In this document: piece after piece, positions 16,430-24,954 of the stretch
How positions within the stretch are numbered: the first letter of the stretch is position 1
Layout of the letters: the number at the start of each line of letters is the position of its first letter
Assembly (NCBI RefSeq): GCF_000720175.1
Contig: NZ_JOIX01000059.1
Span: 1-44,007, forward strand
Direction of reading: 5' to 3'
From: Streptomyces sp. NRRL S-337
GTDB taxonomy: Bacteria; Actinomycetota; Actinomycetes; Streptomycetales; Streptomycetaceae
DNA: 44,007 bases
Program-made: the position numbers and the translations under genes
Notes under the pieces: model-generated
Databases searched by the model: none
What the model saw: the letters and a program-made list of their open reading frames with translations, nothing else
Told to the model about the DNA's origin: nothing

Positions 16430-17598
16430 TGACCAAGTCGTACGCAGCCGGTCCGCGGGACATCTTCTTCGTCTCCAACAGCGTCAACGAGATGGGCGGC
16501 ATCACCAGTTGGTCGCACCAGATGGCGCGCCTGTTCAGCGAGCGGGGCCACCGGGTGCACCTCATCGGTATCGTGCCGGCGCCCGAGGGACGCGCCCATG
16601 AGCTGGCCGACGACGTGCCGTTCAAGGCCACCACGCTGTACCGCGACCACCCGCCGGCGGTCCGCCCGGTGCGCGGGCTGAAGGACCGGCTGAACGTCGC
16701 CGAGCAGCGCCGCCGGGCCGCCCGGGAGGCCGGGATGCGGGAGCAGGCGGCGAGGATGAGCGCGCTGTTCCGGGCGGCGAAGCCGGGCGGGGTGGTGATC
16801 GTCACCCAGGTGTGGGCGATGGAGTGGGTCGCGCTGGCCGACACCGCCGGGCTGACGGTGGTCGGAATGAGCCACGAGTCGTTCGAGACCTGCCGCAAGT
16901 CGTCCCGCTTCGGCCGGGTCAAGCGGTTTTACGCGGACGTCGACCGAATGCTGACGCTCACCCGTGAGGACGCCGACCGCTGGATCCGCCAGCGGATGGA
17001 CAACGTCGGCTTCATGCCCAACCCGCTGCCGTTCTTCCCCGACGTCCCGTCGGACCGCTCCCGCAAGTGCGTGGTCAGCATCGGCCGGCTGCACGAGGAG
17101 AAGGGCGTCGACCTGCTGCTGGAGGCGTGGGCGCAGGTCGCCCCGGAGCATCCGGACTGGACGCTGCGGATCTACGGGTCCGGTGAGGAGGCCGAGGCGC
17201 TGCGCAAGCTGGCGGCGGAGTTGGGGGTGGCCTCGTCCGTCGAGTGGATGGGGCGTACCTCCGACGTTCCGGGGGCGCTGCGGGAGAGTGCGGTGTTCGC
17301 GCTCAGCTCGCGGGGTGAGGGCTTTCCGCTGGCACCGATGGAGGCGATGGCGACGGCCGTGCCGTGTGTGGCGTTCGACGTGGCGCCGGGCGTCCGCGAG
17401 ATCATCACGGACGGCGAGGACGGTTTCCTCGCCCCCCCGGGCAATATCACCGAATTCGCCCGGCATCTCGACACCCTGATGTCCGACAAGGAGCTCCGGG
17501 ACACGATGGGCGAAGTCGCCCGGGAGAACATCCAGCGGTTCTCCACCGACGAGATTGTCGGGCGCTGGGAGGACCTCTTCGCTCTCCTGGAGCGCTGA
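16429..17598 (+). CDS. GT4-family glycosyltransferase
   Basis: This 389-residue GT-B retaining glycosyltransferase of family 4 has an N-terminal acceptor domain with MGGITSWSHQMARLFSERGH. The C-terminal donor domain contains SIGRLHEEKGVDLLLEAW and the EGFPLAPMEAMA region, where the two Glu residues of the E-x7-E motif sit, then CVAFDVAPGVREII and GEDGFL. GGAG at 16419-16422 and the TGATG junction with the upstream TagF-like gene set the start at 16429 rather than the in-frame codon 12 bases earlier. The pair probably decorates or builds one wall glycopolymer. Donor and acceptor are unknown. Confidence 0.9.
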   Translation: MTKSYAAGPRDIFFVSNSVNEMGGITSWSHQMARLFSERGHRVHLIGIVPAPEGRAHELADDVPFKATTLYRDHPPAVRPVRGLKDRLNVAEQRRRAAREAGMREQAARMSALFRAAKPGGVVIVTQVWAMEWVALADTAGLTVVGMSHESFETCRKSSRFGRVKRFYADVDRMLTLTREDADRWIRQRMDNVGFMPNPLPFFPDVPSDRSRKCVVSIGRLHEEKGVDLLLEAWAQVAPEHPDWTLRIYGSGEEAEALRKLAAELGVASSVEWMGRTSDVPGALRESAVFALSSRGEGFPLAPMEAMATAVPCVAFDVAPGVREIITDGEDGFLAPPGNITEFARHLDTLMSDKELRDTMGEVARENIQRFSTDEIVGRWEDLFALLER

Positions 17599-17616
17599 GC
17601 CGCCGAACAAAGCACG

Positions 17617-17644
17617 AGGGCCGCCGGTTTGCGCCGGCGGCCCT
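17617..17644 (+). terminator. 11-bp stem terminator
   Basis: AGGGCCGCCGG (17617-17627) and CCGGCGGCCCT (17634-17644) pair exactly with a 6-nt loop, followed by TCTCGTTG. It ends the glycosyltransferase operon and lies 60 bp beyond the 3' end of the minus-strand bldA. Confidence 0.78.
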
Positions 17645-17703
17645 TCTCGTTGAAAATTCAGGTAAGCACCCGACTTCGAACCCCGCCTTGGTCACGTGCG
17701 GAG

Positions 17704-17785
17704 TGCCCGGAGCCGGACTTGAACCGGCACGGCCCGTAGGCCAGCGAGGTTTAAGCTCGCCGTGTCTGCATTCCACCATCCGGGC
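17704..17785 (-). tRNA. bldA: tRNA-Leu(UAA), bldA
   Basis: On the minus strand the sequence begins GCCCGGATGGTGGAATG and ends TCCGGGC plus discriminator A. The acceptor arms GCCCGGA and TCCGGGC pair fully. The anticodon arm is GCGAG-CTTAAAC-CTCGC, and the anticodon TAA (17751-17753) reads UUA codons. The long variable arm (GGCCTACGGGCC) and T-arm GCCGG-TTCAAGT-CCGGC mark a class II leucine tRNA; CCA is not encoded. In Streptomyces the only tRNA reading UUA is bldA, the developmental and antibiotic-production switch, and this sequence agrees with my recollection of S. coelicolor bldA apart from the variable arm. Confidence 0.96.
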
Positions 17786-18263
17786 TTGGGGATCCCCCAT
17801 GCCACCCCAAAGAGGGCAGCACGAGCGTAGCCCGCAGCGCACGACGCAGATCGGCCGCTCATCCCGAGGTTGTCTTATTTTATTGGCAACTGAGGGTGCA
17901 TCAGCGCTGGGTACAGGCCGTAGGCACATGCCTGGCACCTCCCTTTGCCACACCCCGCCGCGGCGCAAATCAGTACCCGAATTGACGGAAACTCGACGCC
18001 TGCCCGCCACCCCCGTCACCCGGCCGGGGACCCCCCTCGCGCCGCCCGGTACGCCGCCCCCGCCTCAGGGTTCGTCTCCTCCTTCGGGATGACCGGACGG
18101 AGGGCGGGTACTGCCCAGGGGTGGTCAAGGACGGTCACAGGGGTTGACGTCCTCTCCCCTTGCGCTGACCCACGATGGAAAGCGTCCGCATGACGTCCGC
18201 GGTGCGTGCCTCCCGGCCGCGCGCGGCCCCGATGGTCCCTCGTCCCGACAGGAGCTCGTTCCC
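17786..18263. other. bldA promoter and ABC-operon upstream region
   Basis: This 478-bp divergent region separates minus-strand bldA from the plus-strand ABC ATPase gene. It contains the AT-rich bldA promoter pocket (17872-17884) and, near 18140, TTGACG about 120 bp before the ATPase GTG, which could be a -35. I see no further gene; arginine/proline-rich frames here are not credible. Confidence 0.55.
17877..17882 (-). promoter_or_regulatory. Candidate bldA -10 element
   Basis: On the minus strand TAAAAT lies in the AT-rich run CCAATAAAATAAGACAACC, exceptional in this GC-rich window, about 92 nt upstream of the mature tRNA 5' end. The -35 is weak (GCTGAT at 17-nt spacing; TTGCCA is too close). 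Placement is by composition and motif only. Confidence 0.5.
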
Positions 18264-19046
18264 GTGACCACCACCCACTCCGGTGTCCCGACCGCCGGCC
18301 GCACCACCGCGGTGGCCGCCCGCGCCACGGATCTGACCAAGGTCTACGGCCAGGGCGAGACCCAGGTGGTCGCCCTGGACGCGGTCTCCGTCGACTTCCG
18401 GCAGGCGCAGTTCACCGCGATCATGGGCCCCTCGGGGTCCGGCAAGTCGACCCTGATGCACTGCATGGCCGGCCTGGACTCGATCTCCGGCGGCTCCGCC
18501 CGGATAGGCGACGTCGAACTGACCGGCCTCAAGGACAAGAAGCTCACCCAGCTGCGGCGCGACAAGATCGGCTTCGTGTTCCAGGCGTTCAACCTGCTGC
18601 CGACCCTGAACGCACTGGAGAACATCACCCTGCCCATGGACATCGCGGGCCGTAAGCCGGACCGCGCCTGGCTGGACCGCGTGGTGGAGACCGTCGGCCT
18701 GGCCGGCCGCCTCAAGCACCGCCCCAGCCAGCTCTCCGGCGGCCAGCAGCAGCGGGTCGCGGTCGCCCGCGCGCTCGCCTCCCGGCCCGAGATCATCTTC
18801 GCCGACGAGCCCACCGGGAACCTGGACTCGCGCTCCGGCGCCGAGGTGCTGGGCTTCCTGCGCAACTCCGTGCGGGAGCTGGGCCAGACCGTGGTGATGG
18901 TCACCCACGACCCGGTCGCCGCCTCCTACGCGGACCGCGTGGTCTTCCTCGCCGACGGCCGGATCGTCGACGACATGCCCGACCCGACCGCCGACCTGGT
19001 GCTGGAACGCCTGAAGGGCTTCGACGCCAAGGGCCGCACGAGCTGA
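18264..19046 (+). CDS. ABC transporter ATP-binding protein (MacB/LolD type)
   Basis: This 260-residue ATPase has Walker A GPSGSGKST, Q-loop VFQAFNLLPTL, signature LSGGQQQRVAVARAL, Walker B IIFADEPTGNLD and switch His MVTHD. The FQAFNLLP and TGNLDSRSG segments are typical of the MacB/LolD/FtsE-like family that works with FtsX-fold permeases, as does the next gene. AGGAG at 18250-18254 supports the GTG at 18264. A longer in-frame start exists at 18144 but is not backed by a ribosome site. It powers mechanotransmission or export rather than import. Confidence 0.92.
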   Translation: MTTTHSGVPTAGRTTAVAARATDLTKVYGQGETQVVALDAVSVDFRQAQFTAIMGPSGSGKSTLMHCMAGLDSISGGSARIGDVELTGLKDKKLTQLRRDKIGFVFQAFNLLPTLNALENITLPMDIAGRKPDRAWLDRVVETVGLAGRLKHRPSQLSGGQQQRVAVARALASRPEIIFADEPTGNLDSRSGAEVLGFLRNSVRELGQTVVMVTHDPVAASYADRVVFLADGRIVDDMPDPTADLVLERLKGFDAKGRTS

Positions 19047-19109
19047 TCCGCAGCAGCCGCCACCCGCACCCCGGACCTCCCGGGCCTCTCCTCCAGGACT
19101 GACCCACTC

Positions 19110-21644
19110 ATGTTCCGTACCGCCTTGCGCAACGTGCTTGCGCACAAGGCCCGGCTGCTGATGACCGTCCTCGCCGTGATGCTCGGCGTGGCCTTCGTCT
19201 CCGGCACCCTGGTCTTCACCTCGACCATCTCCGACGCGTTCCAGGCCAGCTCCCAGAAGGGCTTCGACCGCGTCGACGTCGCCGTCCGGCCGCGGTCCGC
19301 GGGCGACCACCAAGGCGCGCCCGGCCGGGTCCCGCGGCTCGACCGGAAGCTGCTCGACGCGGCCGCCCGAGTGCCCGGTGCGGCCTCCGCCACCGGCACC
19401 GTCTCCGGCTTCACCGCCATCGCCGACAAGAAGGGCCAGCTGGTCGGGGACGGCTTCTCCACCCTCGGCGGCAACTACTTCCCCGGCAAGGACGGCACCG
19501 ACGCCCGCTACCCGCTGCGCGACGGCACCGCCCCCAAGGGCCCGCACGAGTTCGCCCTGGACGCGCACACCGCGGACAAGGCCGGCTACAAGGTCGGGGA
19601 CACCGTCCGGATCTCCGTCGACGGACCGGTCCGTGAGCAGAAGCTGACCGGCGTCTTCACCACCGACGACGGGACCGTGGCGGCCGGCGGCAGCCTGGCG
19701 CTGTTCGACACCCCGACCGCCCAGAAGCTGTTCGCCGCCCCCGGCACGTTCAGCGAGATCGACGTCACCGCCGCACCCGGCACCTCCCAGACGGCCCTGA
19801 AGGCCGCGGTCGACAAGGTGCTGCCGAAGGACGGCGCGGAGGCCACCACCGGCCGTCAACTCGCCGACGAGCAGGCGAAGATGATCGCCCAGCGCATGGA
19901 CGGCATGAAGACCGGCCTGCTGGTGTTCGCCGGGATCGCCCTCTTCGTCGGTGTCTTCATCATCGCCAACACCTTCACCATGCTGGTCGCCCAGCGCACC
20001 AAGGAACTGGCCCTGCTGCGGGCGGTCGGCGCCAGCCGACGCCAGGTCACCCGCTCGGTGCTGATCGAGGCGTTCGTGGTCGGCGCGGTCGCCGCGGTCA
20101 CCGGTCTGGCCGCCGGTATCGGCATCGGCACCGGCCTGCGCGCCCTGATGAGCAGCACCGGCGCCACCGTCCCCGACGGGCCCCTGGTGGTTTCGCCGAC
20201 GACGGTGGGGACCTCGCTGCTGGTCGGCGTCGTCATCACCGTCCTGGCCGCCTGGCTGCCCGGCCGGCGGGCCGCGAAGATCCCGCCGGTCGCCGCGATG
20301 AACAGCGTGCACGCCACCGCCACCACCAAGTCGCTGGTGGTCCGCAACACCCTCGGTGCGCTGTTCGCGGGCGCCGGTGCGGCCGCGGTGCTGGTCGCGA
20401 CCGGGATGTCCGACGGCAAGATCGTCATGGCCGGCGGTGCGGTGCTGCTGCTGATCGGCGTGTTCGTCCTGACGCCGCTGCTGTCCCGCCCGTTGATCGC
20501 GCTGGCCGCGCCCGTGCTGCGCGCCTTCGGGATCTCCGGCTCCCTGGCCCGGCAGAACGCGGTCCGCAACCCGCGCCGTACGGCCGCCACGGCGTCCGCG
20601 CTGATGGTCGGGCTGACCCTGATCACCGGTATGACGGTGATCGCCGGCAGCGTGCAGAAGGGCATCGACAAGATGGCCACCGACGCGCTGAAGGCCGACT
20701 ACGTCGTCTCCATGGCCAGCCGCACGCCGCTCTCCCCCGACGTCGAGAAGAAGCTGAGCGGCCTCCACGAGGTCACCGCGGTCAGTCCGCTGCGCAACTC
20801 CCCGGCCCGGATCGGCGGCGGCATCGCGTACCTGACCGGCGTGAACGGCCCGGACTTCGGCAAGCTCACCCGGCTCGACTTCACCCAGGGGGCGCTCGGC
20901 GACCTGCGCGGCGACAAGGTGGTCGTGGACGACGCCACCGCCAAGGAGAAGGGCTGGAAGCCCGGCTCCCGCTTCCCGGTGACCTACGAGGACGGCAAGA
21001 AGGGCACGCTGACCGTCTCGGGCGTCTACCAGGGCAACGAGATGCTGGGCGGCGTCCTGGTGGACAACGCCACGCTGGCCCCGCACCAGAAGCAGATCAC
21101 CGACATGCAGGTGATGGTCAAGACGGCGGACGGCGCCACCGACGCCACCAAGGACGCGCTGGTCGCGGCGCTCGGCAAGAACCCGGCGATCTCCGTCTCC
21201 GACAAGCAGGACGTCTCCGACGGCATCGCCAAGATGTTCAACCTGATGCTGAACATGCTCTACGGGCTGCTGGCCATGGCCGTGATCGTCGCGGTGCTCG
21301 GGGTCATCAACACCCTGGCGATGTCGGTCTTCGAACGCTCCCAGGAGATCGGCATGCTGCGGGCCATCGGCCTGGACCGCCGCGGCGTCAAGCGCATGGT
21401 GCGCCTGGAGTCGCTGGTGATCTCGCTCTTCGGCGGGGTGCTCGGCATCGGCCTGGGCGTCTTCTTCGGCTGGGCGGCCGGCGAGCTGATCTCCGGCTCT
21501 CTGGCGACGTACGAACTGGTCCTGCCCTGGGGCCGGATGGGGCTCTTCCTCGCGATGGCCGCCCTCGTCGGTGTCCTGGCCGCGCTCTGGCCGGCGCGGC
21601 GCGCGGCCCGGCTGAACATGCTGGCGTCGATCAAGGCGGAGTAG
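19110..21644 (+). CDS. ABC transporter permease with two FtsX domains
   Basis: This 844-residue membrane protein begins with a helix (LLMTVLAVMLGVAFVSGTLVF), then an extracytoplasmic domain (about 45-260) and a first FtsX-like three-helix set (LLVFAGIALFVGVFIIANTFTMLVAQRTKELALLRAVG region). A second half repeats the plan with ARQNAVRNPRRTAATASALMVG, another soluble domain, and the C-terminal FtsX set containing NTLAMSVFERSQEIGMLRAIG. The duplicated permease in a single chain with one ATPase is common in actinobacteria. Partner is the ATPase 64 bp upstream. The cargo is unknown; lipoprotein, peptide or drug export are the family's options. Confidence 0.92.
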   Translation: MFRTALRNVLAHKARLLMTVLAVMLGVAFVSGTLVFTSTISDAFQASSQKGFDRVDVAVRPRSAGDHQGAPGRVPRLDRKLLDAAARVPGAASATGTVSGFTAIADKKGQLVGDGFSTLGGNYFPGKDGTDARYPLRDGTAPKGPHEFALDAHTADKAGYKVGDTVRISVDGPVREQKLTGVFTTDDGTVAAGGSLALFDTPTAQKLFAAPGTFSEIDVTAAPGTSQTALKAAVDKVLPKDGAEATTGRQLADEQAKMIAQRMDGMKTGLLVFAGIALFVGVFIIANTFTMLVAQRTKELALLRAVGASRRQVTRSVLIEAFVVGAVAAVTGLAAGIGIGTGLRALMSSTGATVPDGPLVVSPTTVGTSLLVGVVITVLAAWLPGRRAAKIPPVAAMNSVHATATTKSLVVRNTLGALFAGAGAAAVLVATGMSDGKIVMAGGAVLLLIGVFVLTPLLSRPLIALAAPVLRAFGISGSLARQNAVRNPRRTAATASALMVGLTLITGMTVIAGSVQKGIDKMATDALKADYVVSMASRTPLSPDVEKKLSGLHEVTAVSPLRNSPARIGGGIAYLTGVNGPDFGKLTRLDFTQGALGDLRGDKVVVDDATAKEKGWKPGSRFPVTYEDGKKGTLTVSGVYQGNEMLGGVLVDNATLAPHQKQITDMQVMVKTADGATDATKDALVAALGKNPAISVSDKQDVSDGIAKMFNLMLNMLYGLLAMAVIVAVLGVINTLAMSVFERSQEIGMLRAIGLDRRGVKRMVRLESLVISLFGGVLGIGLGVFFGWAAGELISGSLATYELVLPWGRMGLFLAMAALVGVLAALWPARRAARLNMLASIKAE

Positions 21645-21656
21645 CCGCGGAGAAAA

Positions 21657-21695
21657 CGCGTGTGCCGGGTCCCGCACGGAAACCCGGCACACGCG
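21657..21695. terminator. 14-bp stem bidirectional terminator
   Basis: CGCGTGTGCCGGGT (21657-21670) and ACCCGGCACACGCG (21682-21695) pair exactly with an 11-nt loop. It lies between the convergent ABC permease gene and the cfa-like gene (minus stop at 21712). Confidence 0.85.
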
Positions 21696-21711
21696 CTGCC
21701 GGCCCGGCGGG

Positions 21712-23022
21712 TCAGCCCGCCCAGGTCCGCGCCCGCAGCGGCATCCCGGAGGCGCCGGGTTCCGGGGTCCGTACGGCCAGCACCTGGTTGACTCCTATCC
21801 GGTTGCGCTCGAACGACAGCGCCGAGGCGGCCATGTAGAGCCGCCACACCCTCGCCCGTCCTGGTGAGGTGAGCCGCACCGCCGCGTCCCAGTGCCGCTC
21901 CAGGTTGGCGACCCACGAACGCAGCGTCAGCGCGTAGTGCTCGCGGATCGCCTCCACGTCCCGCACCTCGAACCCGGCCTCCTCCAGCTGGGCCACGGTC
22001 CGGCCGACCGGCGCCAGCTCGCCGTCCGGGAAGACGTACCGGTCGATGAAGTCGTCGACGCGGTACGCCTCCTCGTCGGCCAGCGGCCGCCGGGCGATCT
22101 GGTGGTTGAGCAGCCGACCGCCGGGCCGCAGCAGGGCGAACAGCGCGTCCGCGTACTCCGCGTACCGGGTGCGGCCGACGTGCTCGGCCATCCCGACCGA
22201 GGAGATCGCGTCGAACGGCTCGTCCTTGATCTCGCGGTAGTCCTGCACCCGGATCTCGACCCGGTCGGCGAGCCCGGCCTCGGCGATCCGCTTGCGCGCG
22301 TAGGTGGCCTGCTCCTCGGAGAGGGTGATGCCGACCGCCCGGACGCCGTACTCGCGGGCCGCGTGCAGCACCATCGAGCCCCAGCCGCAGCCCACGTCCA
22401 GCAGCCGCTGGTCCTCCTTCAGGGCCAGCTTGCGGCAGATCAGGTCGAGCTTGTCCCGCTGGGCGTCCTCCAGCGTCGCGTCCGGCGTTGGCCAGTAGGC
22501 GCAGGAGTAGACCATGGACGGGCCGAGCACCAGCTCGTAGAAGTCGTTGCCGACGTCGTAGTGGTGGCTGATGGCTTCCTTGTCGCGCAGCAGGGTGTGC
22601 AGCGGTCCGCGGCGCCGCCGGGCCTCCTCGGCGGGTGGTGCGGGCGGGACCGGCGCGCCGACCAGGGTCGGCAGTTCCCGGACGGCCCTGCGGACCTCCG
22701 GGCGGGCCAGGGCGCGCAGGACCGCGGCCCGCTGCGGCTTGGGGGCGTCGGTGCCGCGCTCCCAGACGAGCCCGGCGAGGAGGTCGAGTGCGTCGTAGAG
22801 GTCCCCGTCGACGTCGATGTCGCCGGCCACCCAGGCCCGGGCCAGGCCGAGTTCGCCGGGCTTGAACAGCAGCCGGCGCAGTGCACGGCGGTTGCGGAAG
22901 ACGAGTGTGGGTGCCCCCGGCGGGCCGGACTCGCTGCGGTCCCAGGCGCGGATGCGCACCGGGAGCGGGGTTCCCAGCACCTCCTCGGCGAGCTTGGTGA
23001 GCCGTCCAGCGGCGTCGGCCAT
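21712..23022 (-). CDS. Cyclopropane-fatty-acyl-phospholipid synthase family methyltransferase
   Basis: This 436-residue SAM-dependent enzyme is of the CFA/mycolic-acid-methyltransferase family. The SAM motif I is LLDVGCGWGSMVLHAARE, preceded by the conserved lead-in SCAYWPTPDATLEDAQRDKLDLICRKL (split here between motif and spacer). GMAEHVG and RPGGRLLNHQIAR follow as expected. The N-terminal 130 residues carry the usual sterol-binding-like lead domain. The ATG at 23022 is eight bases after GGAGG; a GTG nine bases further upstream abuts that site and is less likely. It may cyclopropanate or methylate membrane lipid acyl chains, but substrate assignments in this family vary. Confidence 0.87.
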   Translation of the reverse strand: MADAAGRLTKLAEEVLGTPLPVRIRAWDRSESGPPGAPTLVFRNRRALRRLLFKPGELGLARAWVAGDIDVDGDLYDALDLLAGLVWERGTDAPKPQRAAVLRALARPEVRRAVRELPTLVGAPVPPAPPAEEARRRRGPLHTLLRDKEAISHHYDVGNDFYELVLGPSMVYSCAYWPTPDATLEDAQRDKLDLICRKLALKEDQRLLDVGCGWGSMVLHAAREYGVRAVGITLSEEQATYARKRIAEAGLADRVEIRVQDYREIKDEPFDAISSVGMAEHVGRTRYAEYADALFALLRPGGRLLNHQIARRPLADEEAYRVDDFIDRYVFPDGELAPVGRTVAQLEEAGFEVRDVEAIREHYALTLRSWVANLERHWDAAVRLTSPGRARVWRLYMAASALSFERNRIGVNQVLAVRTPEPGASGMPLRARTWAG

Positions 23023-23168
23023 GTCGCACACCTCCGTGTTGACGAGTCGGGCAAAGAAGTTTCACCCACCACGTAAACGCCAACGGGGCGTCCCGTTAGT
23101 CCCGTTCGCTGGTAAGCGAACCTCACCCGGGACGGTTTTCGCCAGAGCGGACACGTTTGCGGACATGC

Positions 23169-23206
23169 CGAAGGGCGTCCGCCCCACGGATGGCGGACGC
23201 CCTTCG
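23169..23206 (-). terminator. 15-bp stem terminator downstream of ndh
   Basis: CGAAGGGCGTCCGCC (23169-23183) pairs exactly with GGCGGACGCCCTTCG (23192-23206), loop 8 nt, 36 bp beyond the minus-strand stop of ndh. Confidence 0.83.
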
Positions 23207-23241
23207 GGCTGGTCGGAGTACTCCCGTACCCGACCGGTGAA

Positions 23242-24630
23242 TCAGCTTGCCTTGGCCTTCGGCTTGTCGCCGGAGCCGGCCGCGGCCGGTGCGGGGGCCG
23301 GCTTGGCCGCCTCGTAGAACTCCTCGCGGGGGTTCTCCATGGCGCCGAGCGAGACCACCTCGCGCTTGAGGAACATCGCCAGCGTCCAGTCGGCGAAGAC
23401 CCGGATCTTGCGGTTGAACGTCGGCATCGCCATGCCGTGGTACGCGCGGTGCATGTACCAGGCGAGACGGCCCTTGAGCTTGATCTTCATCTTGCCCATG
23501 ACGATCATCGCGACGCCCTTGTGCAGGCCGAGACCGGCGACCGCACCCTTGTTGGCGTGGCTGTACTCCTTCTGCGGGAAGCCCCGCATGCCGGAGACCA
23601 CGTTGTCGCCGAGGACCTTGGCCTGCCGCAGCGCGTGCTGCGCGTTCGGCGGGCACCAGGCGTTCTCGTTGCCGTTCTTGCGGCCGACCAGGTCCGGGAC
23701 CTGGGCGTTGTCGCCGGCGGCCCAGATGTGGTCGGTGCCCTGCACCTGGAGGGTCGGGGCGGTGTCGACGTGACCGCGCGGGCCGAGCGGCAGGCCGAAG
23801 CGGGCCAGCGCCGGGTTGGGCTTGACGCCCGCGGTCCACACGATGGTGTTGGAGTCGACCTCAAGGCCGTTGTTGAGCTTCACGTGGCCGTCGACGCAGG
23901 AGTCCATGCCGGTCTTGAGGTAGACCTCGACGCCGCGGGACTCCAGGTGCTCCTTGCCGTAGGCACCGAGCTTGGGGCCGACCTCGGGGAGGATCTTGTC
24001 GGCAACGTCGACCAGCAGGAAGCGCATGTCCTCGCGCTTCACGTTGTTGTAGTACTTCGCGGCGTCGCGGGCCATGTCCTCGACCTCACCGACGGTCTCC
24101 GCACCGGCGAAGCCACCGCCGACGAAGACGAAGGTCAGCGCCTTGCGGCGGACCTCTTCGTCGGTCGTGGAGTCGGCCTTGTCCAGCTGCTCCAGGACGT
24201 GGTTGCGCAGCCCGATGGCCTCCTCGATGCCCTTCATGCCGATGCCGTTCTCGGCGAGGCCGGGGATCGGGAAGGTGCGGGAGACCGCGCCGAGCGCGAT
24301 CACCAGGTAGTCGAAGGGCAGCTCGTACGCCTCGCCGACCAGCGGGGCGATCGTAGCGACCTTGCGGTCCTGATCGATGGTGGTGACCCGGCCGGTGAGG
24401 ACCTCCGCCTTCGGCAGCACGCGTCGCAGCGGGACGACGACGTGCCGGGGGGAGATGCTGCCGGCGGCGGCTTCGGGGAGGAAGGGCTGATAGGTCATGT
24501 ACGACCGCGGGTCGACGACCGTGACGGTCGCCTCGCCGTAGCGCATCTTCTTGAGAATGCGCCGAGCTGCGTACAGGCCTACGTACCCACCGCCTACTAC
24601 GAGGATCCTGGGACGCTCCGTGGTGCTCAT
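23242..24630 (-). CDS. ndh: Type II NADH dehydrogenase
   Basis: This 462-residue single-subunit, non-proton-pumping NADH:menaquinone oxidoreductase has an FAD-binding Rossmann motif near the start (ILVVGGGYVGLYAAR) and an NAD-binding Rossmann motif in mid-chain (FVFVGGGFAGAETVGE). The family patterns YMTYQPFLPEAAAG, TFPIPGLAE, IVWTAGVKPNP and IWAAGDNAQVPD are present. The C-terminal region (GMAMPTFNRKIRVFADWTLAMF) is the amphipathic membrane anchor. The tail ends in an Ala/Pro/Lys-rich extension. The ATG at 24630 starts directly before the Rossmann fold. A Rex-like operator lies 35-52 bp upstream, which suggests NADH/NAD+-responsive repression. Confidence 0.93.
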   Translation of the reverse strand: MSTTERPRILVVGGGYVGLYAARRILKKMRYGEATVTVVDPRSYMTYQPFLPEAAAGSISPRHVVVPLRRVLPKAEVLTGRVTTIDQDRKVATIAPLVGEAYELPFDYLVIALGAVSRTFPIPGLAENGIGMKGIEEAIGLRNHVLEQLDKADSTTDEEVRRKALTFVFVGGGFAGAETVGEVEDMARDAAKYYNNVKREDMRFLLVDVADKILPEVGPKLGAYGKEHLESRGVEVYLKTGMDSCVDGHVKLNNGLEVDSNTIVWTAGVKPNPALARFGLPLGPRGHVDTAPTLQVQGTDHIWAAGDNAQVPDLVGRKNGNENAWCPPNAQHALRQAKVLGDNVVSGMRGFPQKEYSHANKGAVAGLGLHKGVAMIVMGKMKIKLKGRLAWYMHRAYHGMAMPTFNRKIRVFADWTLAMFLKREVVSLGAMENPREEFYEAAKPAPAPAAAGSGDKPKAKAS

Positions 24631-24664
24631 GCAATCGAGTATCCACCCCCAGATGGGGGGTCGC

Positions 24665-24682
24665 TCGTGAGCCCCTTCACAA
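24665..24682 (-). promoter_or_regulatory. Rex operator candidate, ndh-proximal
   Basis: TCGTGAG-CCCC-TTCACAA matches the Rex operator consensus TTGTGAA-N4-TTCACAA at 12 of 14 arm positions, with the right arm perfect. It lies 35-52 bp upstream of the ndh start, in promoter range. Rex is the actinobacterial NADH/NAD+ sensor. The match is by eye, and no binding data are implied. Confidence 0.65.
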
Positions 24683-24936
24683 GGACCCGAGGGGCATCTG
24701 CTACACTCCGCCGGCTTCGTGACGGACGCCATAGCGCGGGCCGGAACCACCGTAGTACGCGAGGCGTTGGAGACCCCCGTTGATCAGGCCTTGTAGGCCA
24801 TCCGGGTGACCCACCACACCCTGCGGGCGCACCCGACCGAGCCGCCGGAACCCGCGCAATCGCCGGGTCGAAGGGCCCTGGAGCCTTCGAATGAGCGTCG
24901 CACGGTCAGATTGTTCGCCCGACAGGAGGGTTTTTC

Positions 24937-24954
24937 ATGTGAAGGATTTCACGA
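24937..24954. promoter_or_regulatory. Second Rex operator candidate
   Basis: ATGTGAA-GGAT-TTCACGA matches the Rex consensus at 12 of 14 arm positions with the correct 4-bp spacer. It lies about 307 bp upstream of ndh and overlaps the start of a 16-codon plus-strand frame. It could act with the proximal site by looping, or control a separate plus-strand transcript. Confidence 0.45.

Noticed and set aside
18135..21692. A 1185-codon minus-strand frame antisense to the ABC transporter
   Set aside because: It mirrors the GC-biased codon usage of the sense genes and has no domain or ribosome site.
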